Positions 12,240-23,794 of a stretch of DNA of 64,000 nucleotides are shown here, in pieces (within the stretch, counting starts at the first letter, position 1; every line of letters starts with the position of its first letter). The notes under the pieces are model-generated. The model worked only from the letters and a program-made list of their open reading frames with translations. It ran no database searches and was not told where the DNA came from. Position numbers and translations under genes: made by a program. Source of the stretch: Combretum micranthum (Eukaryota > Streptophyta > Magnoliopsida > Myrtales > Combretaceae); NCBI GenBank assembly GCA_024138025.1, contig JAMXBD010000972.1, positions 434,001 through 498,000 of the forward strand. Reading direction: 5' to 3'.

Positions 12240-13900
12240 TACTTTAATGGGAGATTTCTTTTTAATTAACAATCATATGATATTTGATAACCAACTCATA
12301 TATGGTTATGTTTGAATTCTGTAATATATAATTATATGTTTCTGCTGTTGTTGTGCATAAAATAAGGACTATCTTATGAGTTATAAAATAGGACCTATTA
12401 GAAAAAAGTTACATATGTTAAGGATTATGGTACATGTAATTTTCATGTTACACACCCATACTTAAAATATGTCATTAATTGTTAATTGTATTACAATCAC
12501 TCAACAAAGTTTTAATCCAATAATCAGATCATTTAAAGATGTGACCCATCATATACAATAATGCTTGAGCTCATAAGAATGTTACAATATGCAAATGTTT
12601 GGTAATACATGTAACCCAAGTGAGAACTTGTCATAATTTTTGGACCACCTTATCATTTAATTTTTTTTTTTTTGGGCCAGTACCTTATCAATTAATTGAA
12701 TATTGTTAACCATTTGTTGAGGTCAGGAATTAAACCTATTAAATACAAGTGATCATTAGTTATTGTTGATTAAGATTTTAAAACTTATGAGAGTTTTTTA
12801 GAGTAGACTTTAATGGGTAGATACTCATATATTTTAATTCACTTTTAGTAATTGTTTTTAATGAAATAAAACAATAAGGCATATTTATAGAGCTTAAAGT
12901 CTCTACCCTAACCAATATTAATTTTTCATATTATGCCTCTCTTTTCCCTTCATGTAGTGGAAAGAAGAGAGAGAGAGAGAGAGAGAAACCATGATCACAT
13001 TCCCATAGGCAAGAAGAAACACCAAGGTTTTACATTTGTTATGGTCTCCGCCATGTGTTCCTAATCTCCTCCCTTCCTCAGTAATCTAACACGACCTTTG
13101 TTATAAGTGTTTCTAAGATAACCATAATATGAGTAGTTTAAAATTGAAGTTACTTTTTTTTTTAATAGATCTTATAATTCATATGTATTTTTCCTTTATT
13201 GATGACTGTATATCTCACAATATATGGAAAATAGTCTCAAACTTTATTCTATTGCAGTAAAGGAACTATGTTTATCCCATATGTAATAGAAAAGCCTTAA
13301 GAAATCATTTGGTAGTCCCAACCTATATTTATCAAATTCAAGAGGTGGCAAAATAAAGACGGAATATGAACAATATTTCTTCCGTAATTTGCATTGTTTC
13401 TTGTAAGTTTTCATGAAAAATACACATGATACGGTAATGTCCACCACGTAGAATGGTAATAAACTTTGCCATATCCTAATATTATATATTTAATAAAAGC
13501 AATGATTCATCATTGCGACTAATTTCCTCTATATGCATTATCCCCGAAATCTTCAAAGTATATTAGTGAGTTATAGATTAATGATAGAAATGGTATACAA
13601 ACTTTTATAAAAAGAATAATTAAGTATTTAAAATTTGATTTTGAATAATTTAGTACCTGAATAAAGTTATAGTCTAAAACAAATGAAATGAGTTATGAAA
13701 GAAACTCATGAAAAGTTTGTTCAAGTATCAAAATTATCAAAAAACAAACTTCATATATGAAAAAAAACAATAAATTTTGTTTAGATATCAAATTGTTTAA
13801 AATTAAACTTCAAGTACTTAGTTATTCATTTTGCGAAAGTTCAAGTACCATTTTTGTTATTATCCTTTGGGTTATTGATGTATCAAAACAAAGATTTCAA
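12240..13900. other. AT-rich spacer with a GA microsatellite
   Basis: No protein-like frame is seen. A (GA)n run lies near 12965-12987 and a poly(T) run near 12660. Confidence 0.5.
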
Positions 13901-13929
13901 ATTAGAAATACGTAATGCTACATTATAAA

Positions 13930-14560
13930 ATCTAGCACGTTTCTGTGGTGTGACCAAATTGTCAAACGACGCTACTCAACCTGGATATATGTACGATGTC
14001 ATAGACACGGCAATATTACTGACCTCAAAAGCCACATGTTGATCTTGTAAACTACGAACCATATAGGTTTAATCAAACACACACATATAATTATAAGCAT
14101 GTGCTAGTATATCATAAAAGAAGCAACTAGGAAACAAGATTATTTGTACCAGGGTTTCATAACCAAAGCACTCAGCTGCACAAGGGACATACTGCTGATG
14201 ATGCAGACAAGGAGCCCGCAGTGCAATTTACTACTATTTTGGCAGCTTGTCTGAAGCAGTCGAATAAGCTTTAGAATACGATAAAAGACGTATCTCACGG
14301 GAAAGTCCAACGCGCGAATGTATTTCAAAGGGACAGATTCATCTGATTATGATCAGATAACTTATCAAGCGCCCGCAAAGGTTGACGTGGGTGTCATCAA
14401 AGTCTGTTTTCTTGTCTGTCTTTTCAATTTCCTTCCCCTTTTGCGTCGGGACAGGAAACTTATTTAACTTACGATCCAATATTAGTTAAGCATGGTTGTA
14501 TTCTTGGCCAGTTGGCCTTGATACAGTAGAACGATCAATTGTTCTGACAGCCAGGAAGGA
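13930..14560. other. GC-richer island, possible decayed coding remnant
   Basis: Base composition is visibly less AT-rich than on either side, with several CpG-containing words. Two frames stay open for 40-60 codons (for example minus 14140-14328, and a + frame reading HKGHTADDADKEPAVQFTTI). I recognise no domain and see no convincing start or splice sites. It could be a fragment of a host gene, the edge of a transposon, or chance. Confidence 0.25.
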
Positions 14561-15479
14561 ACTTCCGTGGGTCCATTAACAAGCATTTAATTAAGTTAAA
14601 TTACGAACGGTTTGAGAAAATTTTTGAACTGGGAGTAATTTTGTGCGTTCGAATGTATTCATTTTTTATTACCATTGAGTGATTTAACGACGTATATAGT
14701 GACTTATGAACAATGTCCTTCATAAAATTACGATGTTAGTAAGAATTTTCACGTTATGAATATTTAAGTGAGGTCATTTTCTTGAGTGTTTCTTGGAATT
14801 TAAATGAAACTACAAATTATAAGTAATTTTACGCACAATAAATTTGTAAAGTTACTCGGATATTCGTAACATCTTTCTTGTTGAATCTGTTATGAATATT
14901 AAGCAATTTTATCAACTTTATAATTGTCAAAATCGCTGTATATTTCAAAAAATCATTTAATATCTGTGATTAAAATTAAAGTTAATAGAACCTCTATTTA
15001 AGCAATTAATTACTATGCAAACCTTATACAATAAATTTTTCGTGGATAATTTTGTTATATTCACTATTACTTGTTATTTCAACTCTTACTTCTATTTAAG
15101 TTACTTTGTTGTCTATTTACCCACAAAGATACTTTTTCTTTCTTTGGCCCGATCTCGTAGATACTTAATAGTCTAATAATTTAACCGTTTGTAATATTAA
15201 TGAAATTACTATTACTAATATAGAATTAAAATTATTTTTAGGACCTTAAAGTGTTTCCATTCATATAACTAATTAAAAGATATAAAAACATGTTTGTCGT
15301 GTTGCGTATATATGTACATAAGAACACAAGGAGTAATAAAATGAGTAGGAAAAGATAGTTAAAATTGAAAGATATAATAATAAATAAAGGATACAAGGTA
15401 GAATTTAAACATATAAAGGAAAAATATAATACTACAACAGAGAAATTATCTCGCTTACTAATATAATTAATTTTCTTTT
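14561..15479. other. AT-rich spacer, no gene seen
   Basis: Only low-complexity frames are present and no motif was recognised. Confidence 0.5.
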
Positions 15480-15529
15480 TTAGAAAACATGGAATTTCAA
15501 AAGAACAAAGGATTTGGGCCATAAAGGAG

Positions 15530-16440
15530 GCCAATGTCTTCTCAAGGTTCACATGCAAGCAGTTCTAATGGATCAAGGTTAACAGAAGTTATGGAAGAAC
15601 CACAGGTTATGATTGGTGACATAGCCTTGCCTATATTACTAACAAATTCTCCAAGGAAATTTCAAGTACCACTGCCAATTTAGTAATAAAGGAGCTAAAG
15701 AAAGAAGCAACAATGTTAGCTGATTTAGGAAAAAGTACAGAAGAAATGGTACAGGAAATAAAGAGGACATTCTTAGGATGACTAGTCATGGTGGCTTAGA
15801 TGCAGATGAAGACTACATATTTGCCTTAGAAGACACAAAGGAGTTTGCATAACCACATATAAAGGGTTTTGTGGAAATATGAACAGTAAATGATGTCATA
15901 AGAGCCACAATCAGGCAAAACAATAAAATTATAGTATTACTGGTAAGGCTTCATCAAAAGGTCAACAGTTTGAGTCGTAGCTTAGAAGAAGTCTTGAAAA
16001 GAAAGGGTATAGAAGAAAATATTATAACCATCAAAAGGAATTAGGGAAAATAATAGAAAGGCTAGAAAGATACCACTTGAAAGGAAAGAAGAGAACAAAC
16101 CAAAGGCTTATTTTATGAAAGGAGAGTGAAAGTCTCTTTCAAAATAAACATATTTCGAGAATCACAAGAACCACAGGAAACTAAGGTAGTAGAATAAGAA
16201 ATTGAAGAAAGGAATGATAGGTAAAGTGAAGGTATAACAGGCAGGACAATGCAAGGTGTTTGGATAAGCGTAGGCCATTCATAGGAGAATCCCATGTTTT
16301 ACAATCCCCAAGACTTAGTACAAGTTATGTAGAAACAACATCCAGAGTAGGAATTTTAGATAGAATAAACATTGGAAGAAGAAGACAAGAACATCATATG
16401 ATATATTTAGAAGAAGCAGTAGACATAGACAAGGATGTTG
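15530..16440 (+). pseudogene. Broken ORF with coiled-coil-like segments, unassigned
   Basis: Three stretches in different frames look protein-coding. From the ATG at about 15538 a Ser-rich N-terminus runs to a stop near 15681. Near 15680-15780 a charged helical stretch contains IKELKKEATMLADLGKS. Near 15890-16010 another heptad-like stretch includes LVRLHQKVNSLSRSLEEVLK. A fourth, RRPFIGESHVLQSPRLSTSY, opens the frame that starts at 16260. Helical, charged segments of this kind occur in gag-like and virion-associated proteins, but I cannot name a family. Downstream sit the inverted repeats and the PBS motif, which suggests the frame belongs to the same element. Confidence 0.4.
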
Positions 16441-16836
16441 AGATTTATTCGAACCATGCTATTACTCTGTTGAATCTCAGAAATGGAAATGCTTCCCTAT
16501 TGTCTTTGTTGTGTTCCTTGATACTTTCAATACTTCTCTTTTTGTTTGGGTTTGATTTTTCTATGATTTTGAGAGAAGATATTTTATTTTCATGTTCTTC
16601 TTTTAGAGTGTTCCTTGTGGTACTTTTAACACTCATGAAATTATCAAGACCCGAATCTACATAAATTTCATGTTTTCCCGTTATTTGCTTGACCTAATTT
16701 GTTGTAGTTTCAAGATCATTGAATCCTCTCCATGAAGGATTTGGGTAATTTGTGATTTGGTTTTGAACTTTATTCCAGTAGCAAAAAACTCCTATGAAAT
16801 ATCCTTTTGTGACTCCATATATTTGATATTTTCTTT

Positions 16837-17130
16837 AGGCCTTTGTATCATTTAATAAGTTTTATAGTATGGGTAAACAGATTAAGGCACCATACTTGGG
16901 CAGTAAAGCTCTAGTTCCTTTAGAGATTATATACCAAAAGAGCCGGCCTAAGAACCCTTTGATAAAGCCATTTTAAAGCAGAGTTTGCCGTGTTTTGGCC
17001 TTGCGAATTATGGCGTGGACATGAGGGGCATTCTCTAAAGAAAACATTGCTCCACTGATCAACTATCATCGCTTTAATTATTTACCCCTACCATGAAGTC
17101 TTTTCTCGTGGCACAAAGATCCTGGTTTTT
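16837..17130 (+). repeat. Inverted repeat A, left arm (ends at the PBS motif)
   Basis: This block is the reverse complement of 17601-17893, matching along its whole length with scattered differences (shared landmarks include the ACCCTTTGATAA, GAAGTCTTTT and GATCCTGGTTTTT words). It ends exactly where the PBS motif begins, so it may be an LTR end or a pararetroviral leader. Confidence 0.7.
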
Positions 17131-17145
17131 GGTATCAGAGCCATG
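17130..17145 (+). promoter_or_regulatory. Initiator tRNA-Met primer-binding motif
   Basis: TGGTATCAGAGCCATG is the standard plant retroelement PBS, complementary to the 3' end of initiator tRNA-Met. It directly follows repeat A. A decayed second copy (tagagcatggttatcttta) occurs at about 17903 in the same orientation, sharing the downstream ATCTTTAT words. Confidence 0.75.
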
Positions 17146-17296
17146 TTATCTTTATGCCTTAATATTTTGTTTAACGGTTCATTTAATTATCCAACTTTTA
17201 TGTTATATAATTTTCAGTTTTATTATTGTTTTGATATTATCCTATTACATTACTGTTCAGCTTTATTATTGTTATTTCTGTATATACTTTGTTGTT

Positions 17297-17600
17297 TAAA
17301 AAAAATGATGATGAAACGAAGAAAGACAGGCACAATTTAGAATAAGAAAGGCACAAAAAAAAAAAAAAAAGCAAAAGAAAGGCATGGGCAAACAGGAAAG
17401 GAGACAAGAGAGAAAAACCAAGAAGACAAACGAGAAAACAGACACAAAAAATGCAAAGGAAATAGGATAATCAGACATGGAAAAGGCGAAAGAAAAATCA
17501 CAGGATAGCTGTTCAGCACTGTAGCATAGGTTATTGTAGCACTTTTTAGATACTGTAGCACTTTTGTACTGTAGCAATAGACTACTATGTTTACTGTAGC
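17297..17600. repeat. Inverted repeat C, left arm, with CTGTAGC repeats
   Basis: A purine-rich stretch with an A16 run is followed by five or more CTGTAGC/TTGTAGC words between about 17518 and 17600. It is the reverse complement of 18150-18475 with indels. In the minus sense it directly follows repeat A', which suggests one original A-C unit. Confidence 0.65.
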
Positions 17601-17893
17601 AAAAACCAGGATCTCATTGCCATGGAAAAAGACTTCATGGAAGGGGTAAACAATTAAGGTGAGGATAGTTGTTCAATGGAGCAATGTTTTTTTTAGAGAA
17701 TGCACCCCATGTCCATGTGACAACCCACAAGGCCAAACACGACAAACTCTGCCTCAAAACGGCCTTATCAAAGGGTTCTTAGGCCAGCCCTTTTGGTATA
17801 ATCTCTAAAGGAACCAGAGTTTTATTACCCAAGTATGGTGCATTAATCTGTTTACCCATGCTATAAAACCTTATCGGATGATACAAAGGCCTA
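17601..17893 (-). repeat. Inverted repeat A, right arm
   Basis: Reverse-complement copy of 16837-17130. On the minus strand it runs straight into repeat C, whereas the + copy runs into the PBS motif. Confidence 0.7.
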
Positions 17894-18149
17894 ATAAGGT
17901 TTTAGAGCATGGTTATCTTTATACCTTAAAAAGAAAATTAGTCGAACATGGTTAATGGAAACTTACAAAATCTTATTGAATATGGTGGAGATATGTTAAG
18001 GATACTCTTACAGGACTAAAACACATAGAAATATCACTTAAATACTCTCTAATGTTTTTCCCCTTAATATTTCTCCATGTGTTAAGCTTGAACCCTGTTC
18101 GCCTTTTATAGAAAATTTTTGCAGAACTAAAATAGTAAAAAGTGCTACA

Positions 18150-18475
18150 GTGATTTACTGGTGTAATAAAATAGTAGCTTATTGCTGTAGTAACCTAAAA
18201 AGCTGCTCCAATAACCTAAAAAGCTACTACAGTAACCTATGCTACAGTGTTGAACAGTAATTCCATGAATTTTTCTTTTGCATTTTCCGTGTCTGATTGT
18301 CCTATTTCCTTCTGCATTTTTTCATATATGTTTTCTCGTTTATCTTCCTGGTTTTTCTCCTCATGTCTCCTTTTCTGTTTGTCCGTGCCTTTCTTTTGCC
18401 TTTTTCTGTGCCTTTCTTATTCTAAACCGTACCTATCTTTCGTCGTTTCATCATCATTTTTTTTAAATCTTGGAA
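18150..18475. repeat. Inverted repeat C, right arm
   Basis: Reverse-complement copy of 17297-17600, with GCTACAG/ACTACAG words at its left side and the same TCATCATTTTTTT end at its right. On the minus strand it is followed near 18112 by CTATAAAAGGCG, a TATA-like word. Confidence 0.6.
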
Positions 18476-18660
18476 TCTGTTTAGGTCTTCCTATCCTTCC
18501 ATTTCTTCATCCTTATCCTCGGTGTAGTTTGCATCATATGGATTGTCCTTTTCATCCTGTTTATCTTCTATGTGAAGACTTTCTTGAAGCGTCTTCAAAT
18601 TTGTTTCATACCTTGGCTAAATTGCTTCTTTTTGCTTTGAGAAGATAAATTTCGTCTTAG

Positions 18661-20130
18661 TGGTTGCAGTAAGATGAAATTCTGAATCTTCTAGTATATA
18701 CATTTTCATTTTGTCAACAGTGTATAGATTATATAAATATGTGCCTATAGGTATCTATATAAACATTTGGTATACTCTATTAGTGGGCCATGTCTAGTGT
18801 GCCATTTAACTTTAAGCATTTGGTTAAATAATTTTACATATCTTTTCTTTTATCAGTTAAATCATCTAAGTTAGGCAATATATGGTCTAAATATTTTATT
18901 CCCCTCTTAATATTATATCGACTAAGGACAATTTTTAGAAATTACAATGCTAGACACGACCCACCAATAGAGGATACCACATCTTTAATGCCATTAGTTC
19001 CCCCCATAATGAACGAGCATATACAACCCTAGACTTGATACCTTTGTATCTCCCATATATAAAATGTCACACTTTGACGTCATTATATACAATGTTAATA
19101 TAGATTGTAAATAACACGATTATTGGGCATAAGGAAAATGATCAGTTGGGATAGAATTCATCGCTCCCTTAAATTAGAGATAATATCTACGGGTCTGTAG
19201 ATTAAAATAAGAGTGACCTAATCATTGGTCATGAAAAGTTTTATTGAGTCTAATTTGTTTTAGGAAACAAGTAAAATTATTAAGCATGGATGACATTATA
19301 TGCAATGGTTTGATTAGGTGACCTTGATTAAGATATTTAATTAAACAATAGTCGATTTATAGTCGTTTGTGGTTCATAACCTTTTTATCACATTGGATAG
19401 GCAATAATTACTACTAAACATTCACCTTGATTTATGTCAAGATAGACACCGCCATTGTGTATAAAAACATAGAGTGTCACATTAACAAGATCAAAATGAT
19501 TAACTAGAAAAGTTAATTAAATGCTAGATTTATGTCAATCTATGAAATAATTATTTTCAAATTGGAAGCAATATAAATTAATTATAGCAATGCTTTAAAG
19601 GAATTATAAAAAATGAAAAAAAAATTGAAATTGAAAGCAATGTAAATTAATTATAAAAATGCATTAACGAATAAGATAATATAAAATAAATTTTGCTTTG
19701 TCATTTATATAATGAATTGTGTAGTAATTGATAATAATTGCTCAATCATTTTTTTAGAATATTTTTTATTTTTAGTTAATTAATATTGTTGGTGGTGGAA
19801 AATGTTTCATCGAGAAATGGTCCCATATGGTCATTTTAATACTCAATTCAATGGAGGGTCAAGAGAGAGTGAGTGTATAAAAGAAGAGTGTGAGTGATAT
19901 CACATACTCTCTATCATGTGGCCTTAGGATCTACTTATAGGAGAAGGTCATACCAAATGGGGGCCCAAAAATATTCTCCATTCATGCAGTGTATTCCTAA
20001 GGGAGGAAAATAAGGAGAGTGGAGACCACTTTGTTGGTAGTTGACCTAGATCCGAGGTGGTAGTGGTGATCATACCTGGAGAGTGGTCGAACAGGTGAAG
20101 TGCTATTTTCTTCAAAGCAACCTTGGGAGG
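18661..20130. other. AT-rich spacer, no gene seen
   Basis: No protein-like frames or RNA genes were recognised. Composition is low complexity throughout. Confidence 0.5.
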
Positions 20131-20285
20131 TTTAGAATACCTTCGTAGAGATATGGCGAGTTGGGGAGCTCAAGCATATATTCGAAGAGACATAGCAAAC
20201 CTAAGAGTTTTAGAGTACCTTTGATGAGACATGTCGAATTGAGGAGGTCTAGAGTATCTCTAAGGAGATGTGAGGAGTTTGGTAG
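20131..20285. repeat. Degenerate tandem repeat, four units of 38-39 bp
   Basis: Units at 20131-20168, 20169-20207, 20208-20246 and 20247-20285 share a pattern of TTTAGAGTACCTT, then a gap, GAGACAT, then a gap and GAGGAG. Units are well diverged, so the array is old. Its function is unknown. Confidence 0.6.
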
Positions 20286-20639
20286 ATGTTATTAATTATG
20301 CAACCTAAGTAGGTGAGGAGCTTGATTGAGGAGGACCTTGGTTCGCATCCTTATGTTTACCAATGGAAGTAGATTGACATTTGACCTGGTGAATGGCTAA
20401 GGCCTATGGGTCAAGATAGTCTAAGGCGCTTGATGGGCTTTGAGAACCTTGTTACTAGTTTAATTTCTTAGTGTTGAGCCTATTAGGCTATGATCAAGTA
20501 AGGCCTATCAACCAATATCCTTTAATATATAAATGGAAAACTCCTTTTTGTTAGATAAAGAGTTACTTTCGTATATTGTTAACCATGACAAAAAAGAAAA
20601 TAGCAAATTGCATATATTTATATAAAATTATATTGCTAT

Positions 20640-20982
20640 CAATTTAAAAAAAAAAAAAGATTATATGTGTGTGTTTTTATCTAATGTTATCTAGTAATAT
20701 ATTGGATTAGAATTTATTCTTATTTGGGTTTGTGTGGATACCACTAGAGAGACTACACTTGAGTCCTTGTGGTAAAACACAATTTTGCAAATAGCACAAT
20801 GAGTTTATATCCCCTTGAACTCCATATCAGGGAGAAGCCCCTATTAGTGTTATATGGATTTTTCTTATAATCTCATGTAATCTACGTTATTTTACATATG
20901 ATATATGGCATAGATCCTCGTATAGGTTTTGCAAAAATTTTCATATTCCTTTAATTTTTCTTTGCCCTACGAAATCCCAACA
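20640..20982 (+). repeat. Possible copia-type LTR end
   Basis: A stretch with the word order GTGTGGATACCACTAGAGAGAC...CTTGTGGTAAAAC and a CCCAACA end resembles the 3' part of a plant copia LTR. No matching start, partner LTR or clear target duplication was found, so this is tentative. Confidence 0.3.
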
Positions 20983-23385
20983 CCCAGATCTGTAAATCTT
21001 TATCTAGAATAAATATCTACTTTTTATAACCCTCTTTTGGCAGTTTGAAACCCCACACCCATAGTTTACCTTCTAATTGTGATGTAGTTCATAAAATTTT
21101 AATGCATGTCCTTATATGTCGACATCTTTAAAGAATGAGTAGATCAGAAAGAAGCTACAACGTTGTCAAAAAGCATTTTGCATTTTGCTAGTATTTTGAA
21201 TTTTCTGAACCAACTAGTCGCGTGGACATCGTGAACCATCTTTTTATCGCGTTATCTTTGCCTTTTTCCTTGTTCAAGTAATCATTAGCTAGTCTAGGGT
21301 TTTGACTAATAAGAGGTTAACTTACAAATATACTCGACACTATGCTAGTTTTAATGAACAACAAACATTTTTAATAAAAAATCTCTCTCCAAAATCACGG
21401 AAGGTTAGGCTTTATTTAGGCTACCAAAGAACGAAAATGACTATGAGTGTTTGTGTCTCTTTCTTTGCTCCTACTTATTTGATTTTTGAAACCATTGATA
21501 AGGACAAACGAAATCTCAAGTTTACCCTAAGGTTAAATATGTCCCATGCAAGAAATTAATTGTAGACGAAGGTAAAAGGTCAGGATCCGACAAGATTACA
21601 CGCAGCGTTGGAGCCCACAAAAGAAATCGTGGAGTCAGGCAATTATTAACATCGTCCACACGACTGTAGGTATCGTTTTAATGAAGCCATTTGATAACTT
21701 ATGAAATGAAAAATCACAAAAATATGCCTTATATTGTCGTGTCTGGTGACCGGAAAAATATTGATAAGTTAGCATTCGGTGGATAAATATTAATTATATT
21801 TTAATATATTAATGAGATATATATTATATGCGGTATGTAATATCCTATGGACTGCGTGTTATGTTATCATTCGTTAATTTTTAACCCGGGACATAACTTT
21901 GCTCATTTCTAATAAGTTAGAGAAAAAAATTTAATGGTGGATCTTTTCTTCTTCTCTGGCTAGATATTACTTAATAGAGCTGCTGTGACTCCTATCTAAC
22001 TCCAAGAACACCGACCATGTGAAGAAACCCATGACCAACGACCAATGACAAGGCTAAACGCTCAACATCAAGAGACACGACTTCAGGCAATCGACAAACC
22101 TGAGAATATATGAGATTATAGTTATAAGGTCGATAATAAAGTTGTCCAAATGATAGTAACAATGCCTGCAAAATACACCTTTATCATTACCGCTATGAAC
22201 TAGATTAGTGAAATAAAGACATATTAGAAGAAAACAGACAATGACCAAATCCTCAAGCTCTTAAAAGCTTAGTTGTGTTGGCATGACAACATAACCAATT
22301 TTTCAGACTCGGACTTCTTGAGGGTTCCAACTTTCATGATTGAAAGTCTGGCTCGTGGGTTACCACTGCTTTCTACGGGCGAAAGTTTGTTGTCACTAAA
22401 TTGCTATTTCATCCCCATTTTCGATACTTGTCATATATTATGAAATAATAAAATTTTGAAAACAAAGCAAATAATAATTATCACTTTATGATAGTAACAA
22501 GTGTTGATTGTCGAGGACAAATATGAGATAATAATTTGAGAATAGTAAATCCTCATTCGTTCTTCATTGGATGATGAATAGGAAAAGACCTTGGCGTCGC
22601 ATGGATCAGGACCCAATCCTTGTCAAGGTCTAAATGAGAAGAAAAGATTCATCAAGTGTGATATACCGTGTGAAATGGTTAGTGGCATATAAATATCGTT
22701 AAAACTTTTATTTGCAGACAATTTTACAAAAGCTATGCAATATTTCCGCAGTCTATTTAAAACACATTGGTACTTACACTACTCATCTAAACGCGTGGTA
22801 TATCATGCTCATTGAATATTTTTTTTCTAAATAGGAATTTTGTGATTGTCATTCTCGATCATGGAAGGAGAAAAGTTGGCTACCAAAATTTTTTATTATT
22901 CTTCTAATATTATGTAATTTTTTATTGAATATATTTATAATTTTATCTTATTAAATTAATAATCGTGGACAAATAAGAAGACAGCACATATATCCTAATT
23001 CAGTTAATAAATATGGTAAAACACAGGTTATGTTTTTAACAAATGATAAAACGCATGTCTTAATCATATTTCATAACTTTATTCAAATGATTTCTAAGAT
23101 TGTTCATAGAAGTCAATTATTTAAAATAGTACAATTAGTTGTTGTGTGTTAATGATGCATCCAATTGACTTGAGTGTTTATGATATATTCTTCACAAAAT
23201 AGCCTATATGATCTTTTATAGAGGCACTTCAACAAAAATTTTTAATTTTATTTTCAATCTTTATGGTACACAAAAATACTTATGAAGAGAATAGTCTCTA
23301 ATTTATGGGTTTTAGAGGCTAATATCAACTATCAAATCATTTTGTGATATATTTATGGCTATCATATATTTATCCTTTTCTATAA
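20983..23385. other. Spacer, no gene recognised
   Basis: Short frames only. The stretch 21100-21660 is slightly less AT-rich, but no domain or splice structure could be supported. Confidence 0.45.
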
Positions 23386-23794
23386 TGGCTTGTTTGGTAT
23401 GCAGGAATGGATCGGAATGGAATTGCAATTCCGGCTTTCATTCATTTTCCTATGTTTGGAATCGTTATTAGAAGGCGGAATCGCGATTCCTTAGAATCGA
23501 CAATTCTGGCTTCAAGCTAGAATTCGATTTAGCCTTCTCAAAGGTGGATGCGGAATTGCGATTCTATTCCTCCTTCCAGTGAGATTTTTTAGTTAAATTA
23601 CATTTTTATCTTATATAGAATTTTTTATTTTATTTTTTGTAAAGGATATTTTTAATAAATTTTAATGTAAACTAATTCATATCCATTATATTCCATGTCC
23701 GTATCCAAACAAAGGAATGATTTTGTCATTCCATTCCATTCCTTCGATTCCAATCTATTCCATTCCAGACGATTCCCGTGTACTAAACGTGATA
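23386..23794. mobile_element. PIF/Harbinger-like MITE
   Basis: The ends form an inverted repeat, alignable without gaps over 25 bp with 16 matches (left TGGCTTGTTTGGTATGCAGG against the complement of the right end, TATCACGTTTAGTACACGGG). The flanks are TAA at 23383-23385 and 23795-23797, the 3-bp TWA duplication expected for Harbinger; the repeat can be extended to TATAA. GGAATGG and CCATTCC words repeat near each end. At about 409 bp with no coding frame, it is a nonautonomous element. Confidence 0.65.

Larger units (their letters stand above)
15480..18660. mobile_element. Rearranged retroelement island (LTR element or pararetrovirus-like)
   Basis: Several signals point to a reverse-transcribing element. 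There are broken frames with coiled-coil character (15530-16440), a perfect initiator tRNA-Met primer-binding motif at 17130, a block of about 294 bp present once in each orientation (16837-17130 and 17601-17893), and a second block also present in both orientations (17297-17600 and 18150-18475) carrying CTGTAGC-type repeats. Because the two inverted pairs are interleaved, at least two copies must have been joined or inverted. No RT motif was found, so the family stays open: a nonautonomous LTR element and an endogenous caulimovirid-like insertion are both possible. Confidence 0.55.

Noticed and set aside
12640..12715. ACCTTATCATTTAATT / ACCTTATCAATTAATT direct repeat as a possible target duplication.
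   Set aside because: No element ends are recognisable between or around them.
17296..17577. Open frames of 93 and 74 codons on the minus strand and 133 codons at 18247-18648 on the + strand, rich in Phe, Ser and Cys.
   Set aside because: They are two readings of the same inverted repeat of low-complexity purine/pyrimidine sequence; the apparent membrane-like proteins are an effect of the base composition.
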